DNA of 64,000 nucleotides from Candidatus Rokubacteria bacterium 13_1_40CM_69_27. GTDB lineage: Bacteria; Methylomirabilota; Methylomirabilia; Rokubacteriales; CSP1-6. The notes beneath the pieces are model-generated. The model saw only the letters and a program-made list of their open reading frames with translations. It was not told the DNA's origin and ran no database searches. The DNA lies in contig MNEF01000094.1 in assembly GCA_001917535.1 (NCBI GenBank), positions 24,482 to 88,481 on the forward strand, given 5' to 3'. Within the stretch, counting starts at the first letter, position 1; every line of letters starts with the position of its first letter. Both the position numbers and the translations under genes were made by a program. Shown here one piece after another: positions 42,575 to 50,432 of the stretch.

Positions 42575-44226
42575 TGCGCGCCGGCGTCTGCGCATCGGGC
42601 CCGAGCGCCGCGGAGCGCGCCTGCCCCTGCTCGACCACGAGCCCGGCGCCGTTCGTCGCCGCCGCGCGATCCCATCTCCGCTGCCACGCGCGGTCCACCT
42701 CGGCGGGAACGGGTCTCGCAGGGGCAGGCCGCGCCCCGCGCCGCCACTCACGACGCGCGTCCACCGGCGCGGCACTCGGTGCGGCGGTCGCCCTGCTCGC
42801 GAGCATCGTCGTCGACGTGGCGCCGGCGCTCGCCCAGGCGGGGGATGCGGCGGCCGGCCAGGCGGTCTACCAGAGGAAGTGCATGGGCTGCCACGGCGAG
42901 AAGGGGGACGGCAAGGGACCCGCCGCCGAGCTCCTCGATCCCAAGCCGCGCGACTTCACCTCGGGGATCTACAAGATCCGCACCACGTCCACCAGGATGC
43001 CGAGCGACCAGGACCTCTTCCGCGTCCTCACCGAGGGCATGCCGGGAACCTCGATGCCACCGTGGGCGGTTCTCCCGGAGAGGGACCGGTGGAACCTGAT
43101 CGCCTACATCAAGTCCTTCGCCTCCGAGAAGTTCAAGGAGGCGCCCAAGAAGCTCGAGCTGCCCAAGGAGGTCGGCGCGTCCGCGGAGTCGATCAAGCGC
43201 GGTCGGGAGATGTTCGAGGCGATCGAGTGTAACAAGTGCCACGGCGCCGACGGGCGGGCGGACGGGCCTTCACGCCCCGAGCTCAAGGACGAGTGGGGGC
43301 AGCCCATCAAGCCGGCGAATCTCACCAAGCGGTGGACCTTCCGCGGTGGGCCGAGCCGGGCCGCCATCGCCACGCGGCTCGCCGCCGGGGTGCTCGGCAC
43401 GCCCATGCCGGCCTTCCTCGACAGCGTGGAGAAGCCGGACGACATCTGGCACCTCGCCAACTACATCGCCTCGCTGGGCCCGGCGGCGCCGGCTTACGGC
43501 ACGCTCCTGACGGCGACGGCCGTCGGCGAGGCGATTCCCGACGACCCCCAGGCCGAGTTGTGGAAGAAGATGGTCGGGCAGAACATCCCGCTCATGGGCC
43601 AGGTGATCGCCGATCCGCGCAACTTCAATCCCTCGATCGACCTGGTCACCGTGCGGGCCGCGTACAACGACCGGGAGATCGCCTTCCACCTGACGTGGGA
43701 CGATCCCACCGAGTCCAAGCCCGACGGCAAGCAGACCTTCGCCGACGCGATCGCGCTCCAGTTCCCGCCCACGCTCGAGCCGGGCGGCGAGCGACCCTAC
43801 GTCCTCATGGGGGATGCTGCGGAGGCGGTCTATCAGTTGCGCTGGGACAGCGGCAAGGGCGTGAGCGAGGTGACGGCCAACGGGCCCACCAGGGTGAGGG
43901 CGCTGGCCGGCTCGGAGGCGACGGGGAAGGCCGCCTACGCGAACGGGCAGTACCAGGTCGTGATCAAGCGGGGACTCGGGGCCCAGGACGCCAGCCGCCC
44001 GACGTTCCGGCCGGCCGTCTTCACGCCCATCGCCTTCCAGGCCTGGGACGGTGGCGCCGGCGAGACGGGCACCAGGCTCTCCTTAACCTCGTGGTACTAT
44101 CTGCGCCTGGAGGAGCCGCAGTCGAAGGCGCGCTTTGTGATACCTCCCGTGGTGGCCCTTCTTGCGCTGGGGGCAATGCTCGTGATCGTGTGGGCGGCGA
44201 ACCGGCGCGGTCTCAGCGTTTCGTGA
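42574..44226 (+). CDS. dicytochrome c with ethylbenzene-dehydrogenase-type heme b domain; N-terminal extension from foldback E4
   Basis: 550 residues. Residues 1-~67 are encoded by a foldback element and look unlike protein (Cys, Arg, Ser-rich). A normal signal peptide then starts (GAALGAAVALLASIVVDVAPALAQ), so a downstream start may be used. Two cytochrome c sites follow, CMGCH (103-107) and CNKCH (219-223). Residues ~285-505 match the EB_dh heme b domain found in gamma subunits of DMSO-reductase-family enzymes (IDLVTVRAAYNDREIAFHLTWDDP). A C-terminal helix (VIPPVVALLALGAMLVIVWAA) anchors it. No molybdopterin subunit is in the window. Confidence 0.82.
   Translation: MRAGVCASGPSAAERACPCSTTSPAPFVAAARSHLRCHARSTSAGTGLAGAGRAPRRHSRRASTGAALGAAVALLASIVVDVAPALAQAGDAAAGQAVYQRKCMGCHGEKGDGKGPAAELLDPKPRDFTSGIYKIRTTSTRMPSDQDLFRVLTEGMPGTSMPPWAVLPERDRWNLIAYIKSFASEKFKEAPKKLELPKEVGASAESIKRGREMFEAIECNKCHGADGRADGPSRPELKDEWGQPIKPANLTKRWTFRGGPSRAAIATRLAAGVLGTPMPAFLDSVEKPDDIWHLANYIASLGPAAPAYGTLLTATAVGEAIPDDPQAELWKKMVGQNIPLMGQVIADPRNFNPSIDLVTVRAAYNDREIAFHLTWDDPTESKPDGKQTFADAIALQFPPTLEPGGERPYVLMGDAAEAVYQLRWDSGKGVSEVTANGPTRVRALAGSEATGKAAYANGQYQVVIKRGLGAQDASRPTFRPAVFTPIAFQAWDGGAGETGTRLSLTSWYYLRLEEPQSKARFVIPPVVALLALGAMLVIVWAANRRGLSVS
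42576..42774. repeat. foldback element E4 inside the cytochrome gene start
   Basis: Imperfect palindrome of ~200 bases beginning at the cytochrome ATG. The innermost arm CCTGCCCCTGC pairs perfectly with GCAGGGGCAGG; outer arms (GCGCGCC ... GCGCATCG) pair with gaps. The core runs from GACCACG (42633) to ACGGGTC (ending 42715), 83 bases, and is closely similar to the E2 core (CGACCACGAGC-CGGCG-CGTT-GTCGC ... GCGCGGTC ... AACGGGTC). Confidence 0.7.
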
Positions 44227-44264
44227 TCAGCCGTGAACTGTGTGACCAAGGAGGACGAGAAGCG

Positions 44265-44975
44265 ATGCGGAAAGCACGAGGAGCATTCATCGCGCTGGCG
44301 CTGGTCGTGGCCGGCGCGGCAGCATTCATCGGCGGGCCGGGTTCGGCCCCGGCCCAAGGCGGGGGCGGCACGATCGAGGCCGAGGTGAAGTACAACGGCG
44401 CTCCCGTCGTCGAGAAGCTCAAGGTCAACAAGGACACCCAGAAGTGCGGGACCGAGGCCCTGATCGAGAAGATCGTGGTCGGCCCCAACAAGGGCCTGGC
44501 CAACGCGGTGGTGTCGGTGGTGGGGGCCAAGGGCGCGACGACCGCCAAGGCCGGGAAGCCCGTGCTCGATCAGCACGGCTGCAAGTTCGTGCCCCACGTG
44601 CTGGCGATGACACCGGGCGAGATCGACGTCAAGAACTCCGACGACATCCTGCACAACATCCACACCTACTCGACCGCCAACCCGTCCGTCAACAAGGCCC
44701 AGCCGAAGTTCAAGAAGGTGATGACCGAGAAGTTCGACAAGCCCGAGATCATCAAGGTCACCTGCGACGTGCACAGCTGGATGCTGGGCTGGGTCGCCGT
44801 CCTGCCCCACCCCTACTTCGGGGTGACCAAGGAGAACGGGGTGACCAAGATCGAGAACGTGCCGGCCGGCAAGCAGAAGGTCGAGGTCTGGCACGAGACG
44901 CTCGGCAAGCAGGAGAAAGAGGTCGAGGTCAAAGCCGGGCAGACGGTGAAGGTCGGCTTCGAGATGAAGAAGTAG
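44265..44975 (+). CDS. secreted cupredoxin-like copper protein (paralogue 1)
   Basis: 236 residues from ATG 44265 with GGAGGA upstream. Signal peptide AFIALALVVAGAAAFIGGP, then a beta-rich domain. Type 1 copper ligands are visible: His in NSDDILHNIHTYS and the Cys-x-x-His-x-x-Met cluster in VTCDVHSWMLGW. A C-terminal segment (GVTKIENVPAGKQKVEVWHETL) resembles a carboxypeptidase-regulatory-like beta fold. It sits between the cytochrome block and the aa3 oxidase and could shuttle electrons to CuA. A paralogue is at 51891. Confidence 0.85.
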   Translation: MRKARGAFIALALVVAGAAAFIGGPGSAPAQGGGGTIEAEVKYNGAPVVEKLKVNKDTQKCGTEALIEKIVVGPNKGLANAVVSVVGAKGATTAKAGKPVLDQHGCKFVPHVLAMTPGEIDVKNSDDILHNIHTYSTANPSVNKAQPKFKKVMTEKFDKPEIIKVTCDVHSWMLGWVAVLPHPYFGVTKENGVTKIENVPAGKQKVEVWHETLGKQEKEVEVKAGQTVKVGFEMKK

Positions 44976-45008
44976 CTCACGCCGCAAACCCCAGGGGATG
45001 ACAACCGC

Positions 45009-45746
45009 ATGCTGAACTGGTGGCTGCCGGAAAACGTCTCGACCTACGGCGAGGAGATCGACTGGCTGTTCCACCTGATCTACTACATCACGGGGGCGGT
45101 GTTCATCATCGTGACGGTCGCCTTCCTGTCGTTCATCGTCATCTACCGCGACCGCCCGGGGCGCCGGGCGCGCTACACCCACGGCAACACCCCGCTGGAG
45201 ATCGTCTGGACCGTGGTGCCGGCGCTGATCCTGGTGGTGCTCACGTTCCTCAGCGTGCCGGCCTGGTCCAAGATCAAGATGACGATGCCCCAGACGGACT
45301 TCGTCGTGCAGGTGACGGGCAAGCAGTTCAACTGGCAGGTCACCTATCCGGGGCCCGACGGCCAGTTCGGCACCGCCGACGACAAGACCTTCCTCGACGA
45401 GATGCACGTGCCGGTCGGCAAGCCGATCCGGATCAACCTCAAGTCGCAGGACGTCATCCACAGCTTCTTCGTGCCCCAGTTCCGGTTCAAGCAGGACGCC
45501 GTGCCCGGGCGCGAGATCCCGCAGTGGTTCGAGGTCACCAAGCCCGGCCAGTACGAGGTGCCGTGCGCCGAGCTCTGCGGCTTCGGACACTCGGGCATGC
45601 GGGCCTGGATCTACGCCCACTCCGCGGAGGACTACACCAAGTGGGCGGCCGAGAACCTCCGGGCCGGGGCGGCGGCCGCCGCCCCCGAGACGAAGCAGGA
45701 GCCGGAGAAACCAGCCGCCAAGACGGGAGGGAGAGCCAAGCAATGA
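45009..45746 (+). CDS. ctaC: cytochrome c oxidase subunit II (second aa3 oxidase)
   Basis: 245 residues, two N-terminal helices, CuA motif CAELCGFGHSGMRAW near residue 180 and an Ala/Lys/Glu-rich tail. Unlike the first operon's subunit II it has no fused cytochrome c. Its end overlaps subunit I as ATGA. Confidence 0.95.
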   Translation: MLNWWLPENVSTYGEEIDWLFHLIYYITGAVFIIVTVAFLSFIVIYRDRPGRRARYTHGNTPLEIVWTVVPALILVVLTFLSVPAWSKIKMTMPQTDFVVQVTGKQFNWQVTYPGPDGQFGTADDKTFLDEMHVPVGKPIRINLKSQDVIHSFFVPQFRFKQDAVPGREIPQWFEVTKPGQYEVPCAELCGFGHSGMRAWIYAHSAEDYTKWAAENLRAGAAAAAPETKQEPEKPAAKTGGRAKQ

Positions 45747-47497
45747 GCGCCATCAGCGCTACGGCTCACGCGCACACCGCTCACGCGGCGCACCACGAGG
45801 TGGGCTTCGTGCGGACCTACATCTTCTCGACCGATCACAAGATGATCGCGCGCCAGTTCCTGTTCCTGGGGCTCTTCATGATGATCATCGGGGGCCTGCT
45901 GGCGCTGATGGTCCGCTGGGAGCTGGCCTGGCCAGAGACGCCGGTGCCCGGCCTCGGCTCGATCCTCACCGAGACCGGCGGCATACTGGAGCCATCGCAG
46001 TACAACATGGCCTTCACCATGCACGCGACCCTCATGATCTTCTTCGTCATCATGCCGATCCTGGCCGGCGCTTTCGGCAACTTCTGCATCCCGCTCATGA
46101 TCGGGGCCCGGGACATGGCCTTCCCCTTCCTCAACATGCTGTCCTTCTGGGTGGCCGCGCTCTCGGGCGTCCTGATGCTCAGTGGTTTCTTCGTCCCGGG
46201 CGGGCACGCGGCCGCCGGGTGGACCTCCTACGCGCCGCTCAGCGCGGTGCCGGAGTACACGGGGACCAACTGGGGGCAGAACCTGTGGTGCATCAGCCTC
46301 TTCGTCCTCGGTGTCTCGTCGATGATGGGGGCGATCAACTACATCACGACCATCATCAACATGCGGGCGCCCGGGATGAAGCTCTTCCGCATGCCGCTGG
46401 TGGTGTGGTCGCTGTTCATCACCGCCATCCTGCTGCTCCTGGCCCTGCCCGTGCTCACCTCGGGCGTGGCCATGCTCCTCTTCGACCGCACGCTGGGCAC
46501 GAACTGGTTCAAGCCGTCGGGCGGCGGCGAGCCGCTGCTCTGGCAGCACCTGTTCTGGTACTTCGGTCACCCCGAGGTCTACATTCTCATCCTGCCCGCC
46601 ATGGGCATCGCCTCGGAGATCCTGCCCGTCTTCGCGCGCAAGCCGATCTTCGGCTACCACGCCATGGCCTTCTCGATGATCGCCATCGCCTTCCTCTCCT
46701 GGGTGGTCTACGGCCACCACATGTTCGTGAGCGGCATGAACCCGGCGCTGGGTATGTCGTTCATGGTGACCACGATGATCATCGCCGTCCCGTCGGCCAT
46801 CAAGACCTTCAACTGGTTGGGCACGCTGTGGGGCGGCCGCATCCAATTGAAGGTGCCGATGCTGAACGCGCTGGCCTTCGTGTGGATGTTCGTCATCGGC
46901 GGGCTCTCGGGCATCTTCATGGCCTCGACACCGGTGGACATCTACATCCAGGACACCTACTTCATCGTGGCCCACATCCATTATGTGGTCTTCGGCGGCT
47001 CGATCTTCGGCGCCTTCGCGGCCATCTACTACTGGTTCCCGAAGATGTTCGGCCGCCTGACGAACACGGCGCTGGGGCATCTTCACTTCTGGCCGACCTT
47101 CGTCTTCTTCAACCTCACCTTCTTCCCCATGCACATCATCGGCGTGGGCGGCCAGATGCGGCGCATCTACAACCCGCTCCAGTACGAGTTCCTCCAGCAC
47201 CAGCAGCACTGGAACGTCTTCATCACGTACTCGGCGCTGCTGCTGGGCCTCTCCCAGATCCCGTTCGTGATCAACTTCTTCTGGTCGCTCTTCGCCGGCC
47301 AGAAGGCGCCCCTGAATCCCTGGAACTCGAACACGCTCGAGTGGACGGCGCCCTCGCCCCCGCCGCACCTGAACTGGGGGCCGACGGTGCCGACCGTGTA
47401 CCGCGGGCCCTACGAGTACACCTCGCCGGAGTCGAGAGAGGACTTCCTGCCGCAGTCGCAGCCGCCGCTGGTGCGTGCCGGGGCCGCGCGACACTGA
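45743..47497 (+). CDS. ctaD: cytochrome c oxidase subunit I (second aa3 oxidase)
   Basis: 584 residues. Heme a ligand region MHATLMIFF, GHPEVYILILPAMGIASEI with the D-pathway glutamate, the Tyr-His crosslink region, GHHMFVSGMNP (CuB) and AHIHYVVFGG (heme a3/a ligands). A His/Ala-rich N terminus (TAHAHTAHAAHHE) precedes the first helix. Unfused to subunit III, unlike the first oxidase. ATG overlaps the subunit II stop. Confidence 0.96.
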   Translation: MSAISATAHAHTAHAAHHEVGFVRTYIFSTDHKMIARQFLFLGLFMMIIGGLLALMVRWELAWPETPVPGLGSILTETGGILEPSQYNMAFTMHATLMIFFVIMPILAGAFGNFCIPLMIGARDMAFPFLNMLSFWVAALSGVLMLSGFFVPGGHAAAGWTSYAPLSAVPEYTGTNWGQNLWCISLFVLGVSSMMGAINYITTIINMRAPGMKLFRMPLVVWSLFITAILLLLALPVLTSGVAMLLFDRTLGTNWFKPSGGGEPLLWQHLFWYFGHPEVYILILPAMGIASEILPVFARKPIFGYHAMAFSMIAIAFLSWVVYGHHMFVSGMNPALGMSFMVTTMIIAVPSAIKTFNWLGTLWGGRIQLKVPMLNALAFVWMFVIGGLSGIFMASTPVDIYIQDTYFIVAHIHYVVFGGSIFGAFAAIYYWFPKMFGRLTNTALGHLHFWPTFVFFNLTFFPMHIIGVGGQMRRIYNPLQYEFLQHQQHWNVFITYSALLLGLSQIPFVINFFWSLFAGQKAPLNPWNSNTLEWTAPSPPPHLNWGPTVPTVYRGPYEYTSPESREDFLPQSQPPLVRAGAARH

Positions 47498-47523
47498 GCG
47501 GATCGCCGGAGGCGCACATCGGG

Positions 47524-48399
47524 ATGGCGACGGCGCATCGTCTCGCGCTGGTGACGGCGGCGGCGACGCTCGTGTTGATCCTCTTCGGAGGCCTGGTGAC
47601 CAACACGGGCTCGGCGCTGGCCGTGCCGGACTGGCCGACCACCTTCGGCCACAACATGTTCCTCTACCCGTGGTCTCAGATGGTCGGCGGGATCTTCTAC
47701 GAGCACAGCCACCGGCTGCTGGGCGCCCTGGTGGGGCTGCTCACGCTGGCGCTGGCCGCCGTGCTGTGGCGCGCCGGGGGGCGCTGTCGCGCGCTCGGCC
47801 TCGTCGCGGCCACTGCCGTGGTCGCCCAGGGCGTGCTGGGCGGCCTCCGCGTCGTCCTGCTCGAGCAGACGCTGGCCATCCTGCACGGCTGTCTGGCCCA
47901 AGCCTTCTTCGCTCTGGTGGCGGTGGCCGCGCTGGTGACCTCCCCGCGCTGGCAGGAGCCGGCCACCGCGGAGGCCCTCGCGGCGTCCACGCGGTCGCTG
48001 ACGCTCGCGGTGGCGGCGCTCGTCTACATCCAGATCGTCTTCGGCGCGCTCCTGACTCACGCGGGCTTCTTGCAGCTGCACATGATCGGCGCCCTCGCCG
48101 TCTTCGCCCTGGCGCCGATCGCCACCGCCCGGCTCCGGAGGAGCGGGGATGCCGTGGCCGCGCCGATGGCGCGCGCGCTGCTCGTCCTGCTGGGGGCCCA
48201 GCTGCTGCTGGGGGTGGGTAGCCTGCTGTTGCGGGTCGTGCCCGGGGTGGTCCCCGACGGTCTCGGACTGATCCTGACCGTCGCTCACCGCCTGGCCGGA
48301 AGCCTCATCCTGGCGGGGACCGTCGTGCTGGCCGTCCGCAGCGGGGCTACTCCGGCGCCGTCAGCGACGTTGATCGAGGCTGTGGAGCATTCGGCATGA
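47524..48399 (+). CDS. ctaA: heme A synthase
   Basis: 291 residues, eight membrane segments in two similar halves. It begins LVLILFGGLVTNTGSALAVPDWPTTFG and has the heme-binding histidines in YEHSHRLLGA, ILHGCLAQ, LHMIGA and VAHRLAGS. It oxidises heme O to heme A for the neighbouring aa3 oxidase. Its stop overlaps the ctaB ATG as ATGA. It lies 26 bases after subunit I. Confidence 0.92.
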   Translation: MATAHRLALVTAAATLVLILFGGLVTNTGSALAVPDWPTTFGHNMFLYPWSQMVGGIFYEHSHRLLGALVGLLTLALAAVLWRAGGRCRALGLVAATAVVAQGVLGGLRVVLLEQTLAILHGCLAQAFFALVAVAALVTSPRWQEPATAEALAASTRSLTLAVAALVYIQIVFGALLTHAGFLQLHMIGALAVFALAPIATARLRRSGDAVAAPMARALLVLLGAQLLLGVGSLLLRVVPGVVPDGLGLILTVAHRLAGSLILAGTVVLAVRSGATPAPSATLIEAVEHSA

Positions 48400-49373
48400 G
48401 CGACCTTGCGCTTGTTCGAGCGCGGGCTATGCCCGCGCCATCGAGTCTGGGGGAGGCCTCGGAGGGGGCCGTCGAGGCCCCCTCCGAAATGATCGTCGCC
48501 GCTATCGCCCGCGATCGGCGCCAGCTGGTCGCGGACCTCCTGGCCCTGACCAAGCCGCGCGTCGTGGTGATGGTGCTGGTGGCAACGCTCGTCGGTTACT
48601 ACGTCGGCCTGACCGGCGCGCCCGACTACGTGCGCATGCTCCACCTCATCGTCGGCACCCTGCTGGCGGCGGGCGGCACGCTCGCCCTCAACCAGTACTC
48701 CGAGCGGGACGTCGACGCCCGGATGGACCGCACGCGCATGCGCCCGCTGCCGGACGGCCGGCTGCAGCCCCTGGAAGCGCTGGCCTTCGGCGCCGCCGCC
48801 ACCGCCCTCGGTGTCGCGTACCTGGCGGCCTGCGTGAACGCGCTGGCCGCCTGCCTCACCGCGGCCACGGTCGTGCTCTATCTCTTCGCCTACACGCCGC
48901 TGAAGCTGCGCACGCCGCTCTGCACGATCGTCGGGGCGGTGCCCGGCGCGTTGCCGCCGGTGACGGGCTGGGTGGCGGCGCGGGAGGATGTCGCGGTGGG
49001 GGCGTGGGTGCTGTTCGCCATCCTCTTCCTGTGGCAGCTGCCCCATACGCTGGCCATCGCCCGCCTCTACCGGGACGACTACGCGCGGGCGGGGGTCCGC
49101 GTGCTGCCCGTGGTGGACGCCGACGGCTGGAGCACGGAGCGGCAGATCGTGACGGGGTGCCTGGCCCTGCTGGCGGTGAGCCTCCTGCCCACGCTCATCG
49201 GCATGGCCGGGCCACTGTACTTCGTCGGTGCGCTGCTCCTGGGCCTCGTCTTCGCGACCTTTGGCACCCTGCAGGCGCTGGCGCCCTCGTCGCTGGCGGC
49301 GCGCCGCGTCCTGCTCGCCTCGCTGCTCTACCTGCCGGCCGTGCTGGCGCTGCTGGCCCTCGACAAAATATGA
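48396..49373 (+). CDS. ctaB: protoheme IX farnesyltransferase (heme O synthase), N terminus carrying a translated REP element
   Basis: 325 residues from ATG 48396. The UbiA-type prenyltransferase core starts at LTKPRVVVMVLVATLVGYYVG and has NQYSERDVDARMDRTRMRPLP, the Mg-prenyl-diphosphate site, and a second Asp-rich loop (LYRDDYARAGVRVLPVVD). REP R8 lies between codons ~7 and ~31 and is read in frame (RARAMPAPSSLGEASEGAVE). ATG 48396 overlaps the ctaA stop; a second ATG at 48489, directly after the REP, would give a 294-residue protein of normal length. Both starts are possible. Confidence 0.9.
   Translation: MSDLALVRARAMPAPSSLGEASEGAVEAPSEMIVAAIARDRRQLVADLLALTKPRVVVMVLVATLVGYYVGLTGAPDYVRMLHLIVGTLLAAGGTLALNQYSERDVDARMDRTRMRPLPDGRLQPLEALAFGAAATALGVAYLAACVNALAACLTAATVVLYLFAYTPLKLRTPLCTIVGAVPGALPPVTGWVAAREDVAVGAWVLFAILFLWQLPHTLAIARLYRDDYARAGVRVLPVVDADGWSTERQIVTGCLALLAVSLLPTLIGMAGPLYFVGALLLGLVFATFGTLQALAPSSLAARRVLLASLLYLPAVLALLALDKI
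48414..48487 (+). repeat. REP-like composite element R8 inside ctaB
   Basis: A hairpin (GCGCGGGCTATGCCCGCGC) then perfect B hairpin (TCGGAGGGGGCC-GTCGA-GGCCCCCTCCGA). The plus-strand order A-B is opposite to what would follow a plus-strand stop, and no gene end is adjacent. This is the one clear exception to the family's placement rule. Confidence 0.88.
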
Positions 49374-49477
49374 CCGCGAATGAGATCCGAGAGAAGAATC
49401 GGCGGACGGCGCGGATCCTGCTCGCCATCATGGCCGGACTCGCAGTGGCCGCGTTCCTGGTCGGGGTCCGCTGGTGA
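49370..49477 (+). CDS. 35-residue single-span membrane protein in the oxidase operon
   Basis: Missed by the ORF track as an independent gene. ATG overlaps the ctaB stop as ATGA and its TGA overlaps the next GTG start as GTGA. The frame starts MTANEIREKNRRTARILLAI and ends in one helix and VGVRW. The polar NRRTARILL start followed by one helix resembles the short cytochrome-oxidase assembly proteins annotated in proteobacterial cox clusters, which supports an assembly role. Confidence 0.7.
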   Translation: MTANEIREKNRRTARILLAIMAGLAVAAFLVGVRW

Positions 49478-50154
49478 CGCGCGTTCTCGAGGCGCCGCCC
49501 CGGCATCGGCCCCGGCCGTCGCGCACGACCGGTCAGGTGCCGCCCCCGCCGCCGCCCCCGGGGGGAGACGACGGGCCCGACGGCGATCCCGCGCCGCAGT
49601 GGGCCGTGCTCGACAACGTGGTCCTGGCGACGATCTTCTTCATCGGCGCCGAGGTCATGTTCTTCACCGGCCTCATCTTCTCCTTCTGGATCCTGCGCCT
49701 GGCCGCGCCCGTCTGGCCGCCGCCGCTGCAGCCGCGGCTGCCGCTCGGGGTGACCGGCGTCAACACGCTCGTGCTGCTGGCCTCCAGCGTGGTCATGGTC
49801 GCCGCCGGCCGCGCGCTGAACGCGGGCGACCGCGGGCTGGCCGTCCGGCGCCTGGCCACCGCTGCCGGCCTCGGCGGCCTGTTCCTCCTGGTCCAGGGCT
49901 ACGAGTGGGTCCGCCTCATCCGGTTCGGGCTGACCGTGTCCTCCGGCGCCTACGGCGCCACGTTCTACACGCTCATCGGCACGCACGCCGTGCACGTGTT
50001 CGGGGCCCTGGTCTGGCTCGCCGTCACGCTGCTCCTGGCTGCGCGCGGGCGGTTCGCCGACGGCGGCACCGCGCCCTTCCGGGCCTGTGCGCTGTTCTGG
50101 CACTTCGTCGTCGCCCTCTGGCCGATCCTCTACCTGTCGGTGTACCTGCTGTGA
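49474..50154 (+). CDS. cytochrome c oxidase subunit III family protein (copy 1)
   Basis: 226 residues, GTG start. A proline-rich N-terminal extension (GQVPPPPPPPGGDDG) precedes five or so membrane segments. GAEVMFFTGLIFSFWILR, VQGYEWVRLIRFGLTVSSGAYGATFY, IGTHAVHVFGALVWL and FWHFVVALWPILYLSVYLL are subunit III hallmarks. It lacks the first two helices of seven-helix subunit III. Overlapped on both sides. A second subunit III gene follows at 50429. Confidence 0.88.
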   Translation: MTRVLEAPPRHRPRPSRTTGQVPPPPPPPGGDDGPDGDPAPQWAVLDNVVLATIFFIGAEVMFFTGLIFSFWILRLAAPVWPPPLQPRLPLGVTGVNTLVLLASSVVMVAAGRALNAGDRGLAVRRLATAAGLGGLFLLVQGYEWVRLIRFGLTVSSGAYGATFYTLIGTHAVHVFGALVWLAVTLLLAARGRFADGGTAPFRACALFWHFVVALWPILYLSVYLL

Positions 50155-50432
50155 CCGGCCCGGCGTTCGCCTCGCTCGGCCGCCCTGTGGCCCGTCCGGC
50201 CACGCGCGTGCTGGCGGCGCTCGCGCTGGCGCTACCGCCCGGCCCCGCGGCCGCCTGTTCGGCGTGCCTCAGCTCGCCTTACGGGGACCGCACCTTCAAC
50301 TGGGCATTTCTCGGCCTGCTCATCATGCCGTTCGTGATCGCGGCCGTCCTGGGCGGCGTGCTCGCTTATTGCTACCGCCGCCGTCGCGCGGATCGTGCGC
50401 GGTTGAACCTTCCCCTCGAGGAGACGACATGA
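50151..50432 (+). CDS. hypothetical small membrane protein with CxxC, between two subunit III genes
   Basis: 93 residues, GTG start overlapping the upstream stop (GTGA); its own stop overlaps the next ATG (ATGA). A signal-like helix ending AAACSACLSSPYGDRTFNWA precedes one more helix (FLGLLIMPFVIAAVLGGVLAYCY) and a basic tail. The Cys pair lies just after the predicted cleavage site and could bind copper or heme or form a disulfide. No family recognised; position suggests oxidase assembly. Confidence 0.65.
   Translation: MTGPAFASLGRPVARPATRVLAALALALPPGPAAACSACLSSPYGDRTFNWAFLGLLIMPFVIAAVLGGVLAYCYRRRRADRARLNLPLEETT

Noticed and set aside
45632-47494. 620-residue minus-strand ORF opposite subunit I of the second oxidase
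   Set aside because: Shadow ORF in GC-rich sequence; translation lacks protein character.
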